A stretch of 64,000 nt of DNA from Firm-08 sp045546995 (GTDB taxonomy: Bacteria; Bacillota; Clostridia; Oscillospirales; QAKW01): contig JAZQDW010000008.1 in assembly GCA_045546995.1 (NCBI GenBank), positions 62,001 to 126,000 on the forward strand. Direction: 5' to 3'. Within the stretch, counting starts at the first letter, position 1. Every line of letters begins with the position of its first letter. Positions 43,239 to 50,098 of the stretch are shown here, piece by piece. Both the position numbers and the translations under genes were made by a program. Below the pieces are notes generated by a model. The model was not told the DNA's origin. It did no database searches and saw only the letters and a list, made by a program, of their open reading frames with translations.

Positions 43239-44315
43239 CTATTTCCATATTTTGATTTTTCCGTTGTCTTGCAGATTTTTAATGATGATTACCGTGATTG
43301 GTAACAGGAACATTCCCAGTACACCAAACAACTGCAAACCGAAATAGATGCAAAACAGGGTTACGATCGGCGGTAAACCAACGTGATCTCCGATGATTTT
43401 GGGTTCGAGAATCTGACGTACAACAGTAATAATTAAATAGATGGATATTATGATTAGGGCACGGATGGGATTGCCAAGGATCAATTCGATGATCGACCAA
43501 GGAATCAGCACGGTTCCCACTCCTAAAATTGGTAAAATATCAACGATTGAGATCAGAAAAGCTAATGTGATTGCCGGCTTGAAGTCGAAGATCAAAAACG
43601 CAACGGATAGCTCTGCAAATGTGATCATCATCAACACAAAATATGAACGAAGGTATTTTCCGACGGTATTGATGAAATGAAATTTAATGTCGATGAGCAG
43701 ATTTTTGATATTGTCATTAAATTGTCGTAAGATAAATTCTTTGATCATCGGTAGCGAAATGCCGGTGAAGTATGTGGCGACAATGGTGACGATTAAAAAG
43801 ACGAGCGCAGAGGGGAGCGACGTTACAAAACTACCGGCATATTTTAAGACGCCGCTTCCGAACGAACCCGAGATCAGGCTGGAATAGTCGTAGTTTTGAA
43901 TGAATAACAACAATTCGTCAAGTATTGCCGATAATTTTCCGTCAAACAAATGGCCGTATTTTGTGGGAATACTTTGCACAAAATTGGAAAGCTGTCCGAT
44001 ATAACTGCCAAAATTGCCGAGCAGACTTTTGGCTTCTTTAAATAGGGTGCTCGATAATACGACGGCCGCAAACGCCAGCAGGGCGAGAATTAAAGTGATT
44101 ATGACTGTAGAAATGATCGATCGTTTCCATTTGATTTTGGTTTGTATGAAATTGACGATCGGATCAGCAATCAAACAGATCGCAAAGGCAATAATGAACG
44201 GCAATACCCAAAAGAAAGCAAACTTCATAAAGAAATATGCTAAACCGAGCAGTGCGATTATATATAAGACGTTAATGATGAATTTTAATTTCTTTGTATC
44301 TTTTTCGTTAAGCAT
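43239..44315 (-). CDS. AI-2E family (PerM/YtvI-like) transporter
   Basis: A 358-residue membrane protein with about eight helices. The family features are the paired N-terminal helices, a helical central region (residues about 85-150) and the late motif IVDILPILGVGTVLIPWSI, then a C-terminal helix pair. Family members are proposed ion or small-molecule exporters and are not generally autoinducer-2 transporters. A single-gene unit with AAGGAGGAG. Confidence 0.9.
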   Translation of the reverse strand: MLNEKDTKKLKFIINVLYIIALLGLAYFFMKFAFFWVLPFIIAFAICLIADPIVNFIQTKIKWKRSIISTVIITLILALLAFAAVVLSSTLFKEAKSLLGNFGSYIGQLSNFVQSIPTKYGHLFDGKLSAILDELLLFIQNYDYSSLISGSFGSGVLKYAGSFVTSLPSALVFLIVTIVATYFTGISLPMIKEFILRQFNDNIKNLLIDIKFHFINTVGKYLRSYFVLMMITFAELSVAFLIFDFKPAITLAFLISIVDILPILGVGTVLIPWSIIELILGNPIRALIIISIYLIITVVRQILEPKIIGDHVGLPPIVTLFCIYFGLQLFGVLGMFLLPITVIIIKNLQDNGKIKIWK

Positions 44316-44334
44316 GTTTCTCCTCCTTATACTA

Positions 44335-44362
44335 ATTTTATCACATTAATTCCGTTATGCAA
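44335..44362 (-). promoter_or_regulatory. Promoter of the AI-2E family gene
   Basis: Minus-strand TTGCAT (ATGCAA at 44357-44362), 16 bases, TAAAAT (ATTTTA at 44335-44340). Confidence 0.6.
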
Positions 44363-44380
44363 GATATTTTACCATTTTGG

Positions 44381-44409
44381 TTGCATTTCCTTTGCAAAAG
44401 TGCTATAAT
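44381..44409 (+). promoter_or_regulatory. Promoter of pheB-hom
   Basis: TTGCAT (44381-44386), 17 bases, TGC-TATAAT (44404-44409), an extended -10 promoter. Confidence 0.82.
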
Positions 44410-44448
44410 TTTTTCGGTTGCATCAAAAAGGCCATTGTGGAGAGATAA

Positions 44449-44886
44449 ATGAACGATCGCTATTATATTATTGACAAAAAAGTGTTGCCTGTAATCTTTG
44501 AGAAAGTGGTGGCAACCAAAAAATTGTTGCAGAGCGGAAAATGTAAAACGGTAAACGAAGCTGTTGCAACAATTGGTATTTCGCGTGCAGTTTATTATAA
44601 ATACAAAGATCATGTGTCGGTCTTTGTTGAGAAAAATGCGCAAGATATTATTACGATCAATATTTTGCTTGTGGATCAACCCGGCTTGCTTGCAAGGATA
44701 TTGCAACGTCTGTCTGATTTTGGGGCCAGTATTTTGACCATTAATCAAAATATTCCTATTGATGATATTGCACCGGTGATGATTTCGTTGACAACGGAAG
44801 CTTTAAACGTTGAACTGGAAGAAATGCTTGAAAAGCTGTCGGATATCAACGGTGTTCTTCAAGTTAATGTAGTTGCAAAGGAGTAA
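44449..44886 (+). CDS. pheB: ACT-domain protein PheB
   Basis: A 145-residue protein: an N-terminal helix-turn-helix-like region (VNEAVATIGISRAVYYKYKD) and a C-terminal ACT domain (LLVDQPGLLARILQRLSDFGASILTINQN). This is the PheB/UPF0735 family, an amino-acid-binding regulator of uncertain target. It stands four bases before hom, as in many Firmicutes, which suggests a role in aspartate-family amino acid control. Confidence 0.9.
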   Translation: MNDRYYIIDKKVLPVIFEKVVATKKLLQSGKCKTVNEAVATIGISRAVYYKYKDHVSVFVEKNAQDIITINILLVDQPGLLARILQRLSDFGASILTINQNIPIDDIAPVMISLTTEALNVELEEMLEKLSDINGVLQVNVVAKE

Positions 44887-44890
44887 ATAA

Positions 44891-46108
44891 ATGAAAATTG
44901 CTGTTTTAGGTTATGGTGTTGTCGGTAGCGGTGTTGTAGAACTGGTGTTCAAAAATGCTGCTTCTATAGCCAAAAATGCCAAAGAAGAAATCACCATTAA
45001 GTATATTGTGGATATTCGTGATTTTCCCGACGATCCGCACGCCGCATTGTTTACCAAGGATTTTGAAAAGGTTTTGCATGACCGTGAAATTGAAACGGTT
45101 GTCGAGGTCATTGGCGGGCTGAATCCGGCGTACTCTTTTGTAAAACGTTCCCTTCTTTCCGGCAAAAACGTAGTCACGTCCAACAAAGAGCTTGTTGCCA
45201 CATATGGTGATGAGCTGTTGGCAATTGCCAAGGAAAAGGACGTTAGCTTTATGTTTGAGGCATCCGTTGGCGGTGGCATTCCCATCATCCGTCCGTTGTA
45301 CCAGTGTCTTACCGCAAATTGTATCAATCGTATTTATGGTATTTTAAATGGTACCACTAATTATATTTTGTCTAAGATGATCGCGGACGGCGATGAGTTT
45401 TCTGTTGCTCTTGGCAAGGCGCAGCAGCACGGGTATGCCGAGGCAAATCCTGCGGCTGATATTGACGGTTTAGATGCTTGCAGAAAAATTGCAATTCTCG
45501 GCTCTCTTGCCTACGGCTCTCATATCGATCCCAATCTGGTACAAACGGAAGGCATTCGGAACTTGGATCTTAAGGACGTGAGATATGCCTCGCAAGCCGG
45601 TTATGCCATCAAATTGTTAGGTCTCGCCGAGCGAAAAGAGGACGGCCGTGTACATATCATTGTTGCTCCGTTTTTGCTTGAAAAAGAATGCAATCTTGCG
45701 GTGGTGCAGGGCGTTTTTAACGAAATCGTTGTGGAAGGCGATGCGGTTGGTGAGACTATGTTTTACGGCCGCGGCGCCGGAAAATTGCCTACAGCCAGTG
45801 CGGTCGTTGCAGACGTGATCGATTGTTGCAGACATCGTGATTCGAAGAAGTTTCTGTTTTGGGGCGGCCCCAAGGATGACAGTGTGGTTGATTTCAAACA
45901 GGAAGAAGCGTCGTTTTATGTTCGTTTTCAAGGCTTGGATACCAAAACCGTTGCAGAAACCTTCCCCGTGGAAACTGTTTTGGCTGAGAGCAATGAGTTT
46001 GTTGCCATCTTAAAGCCGATGCGTGAGCATGATTTTTATGAAAAAATTTCGTCATTCTGCGCAGAAACCGATTGCAAGCTGGTTGCAAAGTATAGAGTTT
46101 TTAAATAA
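44891..46108 (+). CDS. hom: Homoserine dehydrogenase
   Basis: A 405-residue NAD(P)-dependent enzyme of threonine and methionine synthesis. Rossmann start VLGYGVVGSGVVELV, then VVTSNKEL, the family signature FEASVGGGIPIIRPL and GILNGTTNYILSKM, with the active-site region EANPAADIDGLDACRKIAIL. A C-terminal ACT-like segment follows from about residue 340. Co-transcribed with pheB. Confidence 0.96.
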   Translation: MKIAVLGYGVVGSGVVELVFKNAASIAKNAKEEITIKYIVDIRDFPDDPHAALFTKDFEKVLHDREIETVVEVIGGLNPAYSFVKRSLLSGKNVVTSNKELVATYGDELLAIAKEKDVSFMFEASVGGGIPIIRPLYQCLTANCINRIYGILNGTTNYILSKMIADGDEFSVALGKAQQHGYAEANPAADIDGLDACRKIAILGSLAYGSHIDPNLVQTEGIRNLDLKDVRYASQAGYAIKLLGLAERKEDGRVHIIVAPFLLEKECNLAVVQGVFNEIVVEGDAVGETMFYGRGAGKLPTASAVVADVIDCCRHRDSKKFLFWGGPKDDSVVDFKQEEASFYVRFQGLDTKTVAETFPVETVLAESNEFVAILKPMREHDFYEKISSFCAETDCKLVAKYRVFK

Positions 46109-46151
46109 TTAAGGCATCGGTTATTGGTCAAGCAAGAAAAAACATATAACT

Positions 46152-46186
46152 ATATCACGGAAGTTAAACTTCCGTGATATTTTTTG
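46152..46186 (+). terminator. Terminator of pheB-hom
   Basis: A nearly perfect 13-14 bp hairpin (ATATCACGGAAGT, then ACTTCCGTGATAT) with a T run. It ends only about 15 bases before the sigK start codon. Confidence 0.92.
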
Positions 46187-46200
46187 TTTTGGGTGAAAAT

Positions 46201-46881
46201 ATGTTCCGATACTTTTTTGAAAATTTTATGTTTTTAATGTTGTATATTTCAAACGGAAACTCTTTCCCCAAACCTCTTAGTGAGGCGGAAGAGAGATATT
46301 ATTTGACTGAATATAAAAAAGGAGACAAAAAAGCCAGGGATATATTGATCGAGCGCAATTTGCGTTTGGTAGTGCATATCATGAAAAAGTATCATGCCGG
46401 AAATGACGATCAAGAGGATTTGATTTCCATCGGGACGATCGGACTGATCAAAGGCGTAAACTCATATGACGACAGCAAAAAAACAAGATTATCCACCTAT
46501 TGTGCCCGATGCATTGAAAACGAAGTTCTTATGCATTTTCGAAGTCAAAAGAAATTGTCCGGTGAGGTTTCACTGAACGATCCCTTGGACACGGATAGAG
46601 AGGGAAATTCTTTGACCTTACAGGACGTGATGTTTACAGAAGAAGATATTTCCGAAAAAATTGACTTACAAAAAAACTGCAGGAGGATCTATAAATATAT
46701 TGACCATCTCGAGCCGCGTGAAAAAATGATCGTAATCAAACGATACGGTCTGTTTGATACCGAGCCAAAAACACAAAACGAGGTGGCAAAAGAACTTTCT
46801 ATTTCCCGAAGCTATGTATCCCGAATTGAGAAAAAAGCTTTGGAGAAGCTTGGGTTATATTTCAAAAAAGAAGAAAAATAA
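46201..46881 (+). CDS. sigK: Sporulation sigma factor SigK
   Basis: A 226-residue sigma factor of the late mother cell. A short hydrophobic pro-region-like N-terminus (MFRYFFENFMFLMLYI) precedes region 2 (LIERNLRLVVHIMKKYHAGNDDQEDLISIGTIGLIKGV, split here in two motifs) and region 4 (NEVAKELSISRSYVSRIEKKA). The gene is continuous, so no skin element splits it in this chromosome. The start is ATG 46201 after a weak GGGTG; an earlier in-frame ATG at 46174 lies in the hom terminator. Confidence 0.93.
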   Translation: MFRYFFENFMFLMLYISNGNSFPKPLSEAEERYYLTEYKKGDKKARDILIERNLRLVVHIMKKYHAGNDDQEDLISIGTIGLIKGVNSYDDSKKTRLSTYCARCIENEVLMHFRSQKKLSGEVSLNDPLDTDREGNSLTLQDVMFTEEDISEKIDLQKNCRRIYKYIDHLEPREKMIVIKRYGLFDTEPKTQNEVAKELSISRSYVSRIEKKALEKLGLYFKKEEK

Positions 46882-46911
46882 AAAGAGAAGCTCAATTTGA
46901 ACTTCTCTTTT
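46881..46911. terminator. Terminator between sigK and rpsR
   Basis: AAAAGAGAAG and CTTCTCTTTT enclose a partly paired 11-base centre. It is placed between two convergent genes and can work in both directions. Confidence 0.78.
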
Positions 46912-46917
46912 GATATT

Positions 46918-47157
46918 TTACTCGTTGGTGTAGGGCAGCAGGGCGATCTGACGAGCTCTCTTGATGGCTTCGGTCAGTTCTCTCTGATGCTTTGCGCAAG
47001 TACCGGTTACACGTCTGGGCAGGATTTTGCCACGCTCGGAAATGTACTTGCGAAGGGTAGCAATGTCTTTGTAATCAATTGCTTCCACTTTATCAACGCA
47101 AAAAGAACAAACTTTTCTTCTGGGCTTTCTTGCTCTGAAGCTTCTCTCTTTTTCCAT
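46918..47157 (-). CDS. rpsR: 30S ribosomal protein S18
   Basis: A 79-residue S18 with the N-terminal basic region and Cys pair (RRKVCSFC), then LRKYISERGKILPRRVTG and QRELTEAIKRARQIALLPY. It is the last gene of the rpsF-ssb-rpsR operon, with GGAGGTAACC upstream. Confidence 0.98.
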   Translation of the reverse strand: MEKERSFRARKPRRKVCSFCVDKVEAIDYKDIATLRKYISERGKILPRRVTGTCAKHQRELTEAIKRARQIALLPYTNE

Positions 47158-47179
47158 GAAAGGTTACCTCCATTAAATT

Positions 47180-47605
47180 TTAGAAGGGGAGGTCATCGTC
47201 TTCAACTTCTTCGAATTCAACGTCATTACCGCCGGCAACCGGAGGAGCTTTGAATTCTTGAGGCTCGTTGTAAGCAGATGCTTCCCGCTTGGACTCAACA
47301 AATTGCGCTTCGTCGGCTACTACTTCGATAGCAGTTCGTTTGTTGCCATTTTTGTCTTCATAGTTTCTGGACTGAATGGAACCGACGATGCCGATCAGTT
47401 GGCCCTTAGTAAAGAATTTGCATACGAATTCAGCGGTGTTTCGCCAGGTGACAATATTGATGAAATCGGTAGGATAGCTGCCGTTTGCATCTTTGTAGTT
47501 ACGTTGTACAGCAATTGAAAAACTGCTGATGGAAACACCGGACTGAGTTTTCTTAAGCTCGGGTTGAGTAGTGAGTCTGCCAATTAAAATAGCTTTATTG
47601 ATCAT
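47180..47605 (-). CDS. ssb: Single-stranded DNA-binding protein
   Basis: A 141-residue SSB: an OB fold (MINKAILIGRLTTQPELKKT, FINIVTWRNTAEFVCKFFTKGQLIGIVGSI) and a flexible tail ending in the acidic tip DDDLPF, which binds partner proteins. Its position between S6 and S18 is conserved in Firmicutes. Confidence 0.98.
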   Translation of the reverse strand: MINKAILIGRLTTQPELKKTQSGVSISSFSIAVQRNYKDANGSYPTDFINIVTWRNTAEFVCKFFTKGQLIGIVGSIQSRNYEDKNGNKRTAIEVVADEAQFVESKREASAYNEPQEFKAPPVAGGNDVEFEEVEDDDLPF

Positions 47606-47618
47606 TTTACTACCATCC

Positions 47619-47915
47619 TTATTTTTCTTCCTTGCTTACGGTCAAGGAACGCATGATCGTGTCAGTGATGTTGTAGACACGTTCGAGTTCAGCGGGGAAG
47701 TCAACCGGTGCTTCAAAGTTGATCAAAACATAGTGACCTTCGTTGAGGAACTCGATCAGATATGCCAGTTTCTTAACGCCCCAATCTTCAACAGACAGGA
47801 TTTTACCGTTCTTTTCGATCAAAGCCTTGATCTTCTCAAGAAGAGCGGTAAACTCGTCTTCACTCAGGTTGGGTTTGGCGATAAAAACTGTTTCATATTT
47901 GCGCAGTTCAGCCAT
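47619..47915 (-). CDS. rpsF: 30S ribosomal protein S6
   Basis: A 98-residue S6 with LRKYETVFIAKPNLSED, VEDWGVKKLAYLIE and NEGHYVLINFEA. First gene of the operon; AAAGGAGGTG at 47921-47930. A structured leader lies upstream. Confidence 0.97.
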   Translation of the reverse strand: MAELRKYETVFIAKPNLSEDEFTALLEKIKALIEKNGKILSVEDWGVKKLAYLIEFLNEGHYVLINFEAPVDFPAELERVYNITDTIMRSLTVSKEEK

Positions 47916-47940
47916 AATTACACCTCCTTTTGGACATTAG

Positions 47941-47964
47941 GTCCCGCCTTGTTACGGGACAAGG
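47941..47964 (-). promoter_or_regulatory. Structured rpsF leader, possible S6:S18 binding element
   Basis: In the rpsF mRNA leader (minus strand) CCUUGU pairs with ACAAGG around a CCCGUA loop, and CGGGAC directly downstream can pair with the loop or with GUCCCG instead. The two pairings overlap, allowing a switch or pseudoknot. Firmicute rpsF leaders are known to bind S6:S18 through a CCG-containing hairpin, and a CCG is exposed here. The match to that motif is tentative. Confidence 0.5.
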
Positions 47965-47974
47965 ATACTTATTA

Positions 47975-48002
47975 ATAATAACATATATTTTAGTAAAGTC
48001 AA
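47975..48002 (-). promoter_or_regulatory. Promoter of rpsF-ssb-rpsR
   Basis: Minus-strand TTGACT (AGTCAA at 47997-48002), 16 bases, TATTAT (ATAATA at 47975-47980). Confidence 0.7.
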
Positions 48003-48061
48003 GAAAAATTTTTCAAAGCAGATATTTCGTCTTGAATTGTTATCAAATTTTGGGTCAATTA

Positions 48062-48090
48062 TTTACTTGTTTCTTGTTTTGTGGTATAAT
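48062..48090 (+). promoter_or_regulatory. Promoter of uvrBA
   Basis: TTTACT (48062-48067), 17 bases, TGG-TATAAT (48085-48090). No obvious LexA box was seen next to it. Confidence 0.72.
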
Positions 48091-48131
48091 ACTAAAAATG
48101 AACAGTGGAAATATGAAGGAGGGAGAAAAAC

Positions 48132-50090
48132 GTGGATAAGTTTGTTTTGCACAGCAAATTCGAGCCTACAGGTGATCAGCCGGAAGCGATTGAACAATTG
48201 GTCGCCGGGTTTGAGTCGGGTATGAAGAAGCAAACGTTACTGGGCGTTACCGGTTCCGGTAAAACGTTTACAATGGCCAATATTATTGCCCGCCTGAACA
48301 AACCGACCTTGATTCTTGCGCATAATAAAACGTTGGCTGCTCAGCTTTGCAGTGAACTTAAAGAGTTTTTTCCCGAGAATGCCGTAGAGTATTTCGTGTC
48401 CTATTATGACTATTATCAGCCGGAGGCATATATTCCGTCTTCGGACACCTATATTGAGAAGGATAGTGCGATCAACGATGAGATAGACAAGCTGCGTCAC
48501 AGTGCCACGTTTTCGTTGTTTGAACGCCCGGATACGATTATTGTTTCTTCCGTTTCCTGTATTTACAGTTTGGGTGACCCTGAGGATTACCGGGAAATGA
48601 TCATTTCGCTTCGTCCCGGGATGCAAATTGACCGCGATGAGGTTATTATGAAACTGGTCAACATCCATTATGAACGAAATGATATTGATTTTTCTCGTAA
48701 TAAATTTCGCGTGAAGGGCGAGATTTTAGATGTATTTCCGGCGGCGTCTACCGATAAAATCATTCGAATCGAATTTTTTGGTGATGAGATCGACCGAATC
48801 AGTGAAGTGGACGCGTTGAGCGGCAGAGTTTTGGCTGTATTGTCACACGTTGCTATTTATCCGGCGACTCACTATATTACCACGGAGGAGAAACTGGAAG
48901 CGGCTATTGCCGAAATCGAAGCTGAGCTGAAGGAAAGAGTGGCGTATTTTAATAAAAACAATTATTTGATCGAGGCGCAACGTATTGAGCAACGCACTCG
49001 TTACGATATCGAAATGTTGCGGGAAATCGGATTTTGTAACGGAGTTGAAAATTACAGCAGAATTATGAGTGGACGAGCCCCGGGAAGCACTCCGTACACA
49101 CTTTTTGACTTTTTTCCGGATGATTTTTTGTTTATTGTGGATGAATCGCACGTGACGTTGCCGCAGGTCCGTGGAATGTACGGCGGTGATCGCTCCCGCA
49201 AGGAAAGTTTGGTGCGATACGGCTTTCGTTTGCCGTCGGCGTTGGACAACCGACCGTTGAACTTTGCGGAATTTTGGGGCAAACTGGATAAAACGCTTTT
49301 TGTCAGCGCAACCCCCGGCGGATTTGAACTGTCTGAAAGTGAAGGCGTTGCTGAACAGGTGATTCGTCCTACCGGATTGCTCGATCCGGAAATTGTCGTT
49401 AAGCCCAGTGAAGGTCAGATTGATGACTTACTGTCGGAAATCAATATGCGTAGCGCAAAGAAAGAGCGGGTTTTGGTTACGACATTAACAAAACGAATGG
49501 CAGAAGATCTTACCTCGTATCTGGAAGAACATCACGTAAGAGTTCGATATATGCATCATGATATCGACACGATGGAGCGAATGGAGATTATACGTAATCT
49601 GCGTTTGGGCGAGTTTGACGTGTTGGTTGGTATTAATCTGCTGAGAGAGGGTCTAGACATTCCGGAGGTATCCTTGGTTGCCATTTTAGATGCAGATAAA
49701 GAGGGCTTTTTGCGTAGCGAGACATCGTTGATTCAGACAATCGGACGTGCGGCTCGAAATGCTGACGGTCAGGTAATTATGTATGCTGATCAGGTGACGC
49801 CCAGTATGGAACGTGCTATTGATGAGACCAACCGTCGTCGGACCAAGCAACAGGCGTATAATGAAGCTCATGGTATTATTCCGAAAACGATCGTTAAAGA
49901 CGTACGTGAGGTGCTTGAGATTTCCAGCAAAAAGGACATCCGCAGAATTAATGCCAAAAGTGTTAAACAACGCGAAAAAGAGGAACTCATCAAATCACTT
50001 ACAAAACAAATGCAACAGGCATCTGCCATGCTGGAGTTTGAGTATGCGGCTGTCTTGCGTGATAAAATTCAGGAATTACGGAATAGTTGA
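48132..50090 (+). CDS. uvrB: Excinuclease ABC subunit B
   Basis: A 652-residue UvrB: Walker A GVTGSGKTFTMAN, the beta-hairpin YYDYYQPEAYIPSSDTYIEK, DEIDKLRHSATFSLF, helicase motifs (DESHVTLPQ, GINLLREGLDIPEVSLVAILDADKEG, IGRAARN) and a C-terminal UVR domain. The start is GTG after AAGGAGGGAG. It is followed closely by uvrA. Confidence 0.98.
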   Translation: MDKFVLHSKFEPTGDQPEAIEQLVAGFESGMKKQTLLGVTGSGKTFTMANIIARLNKPTLILAHNKTLAAQLCSELKEFFPENAVEYFVSYYDYYQPEAYIPSSDTYIEKDSAINDEIDKLRHSATFSLFERPDTIIVSSVSCIYSLGDPEDYREMIISLRPGMQIDRDEVIMKLVNIHYERNDIDFSRNKFRVKGEILDVFPAASTDKIIRIEFFGDEIDRISEVDALSGRVLAVLSHVAIYPATHYITTEEKLEAAIAEIEAELKERVAYFNKNNYLIEAQRIEQRTRYDIEMLREIGFCNGVENYSRIMSGRAPGSTPYTLFDFFPDDFLFIVDESHVTLPQVRGMYGGDRSRKESLVRYGFRLPSALDNRPLNFAEFWGKLDKTLFVSATPGGFELSESEGVAEQVIRPTGLLDPEIVVKPSEGQIDDLLSEINMRSAKKERVLVTTLTKRMAEDLTSYLEEHHVRVRYMHHDIDTMERMEIIRNLRLGEFDVLVGINLLREGLDIPEVSLVAILDADKEGFLRSETSLIQTIGRAARNADGQVIMYADQVTPSMERAIDETNRRRTKQQAYNEAHGIIPKTIVKDVREVLEISSKKDIRRINAKSVKQREKEELIKSLTKQMQQASAMLEFEYAAVLRDKIQELRNS

Positions 50091-50098
50091 GGTATGGT

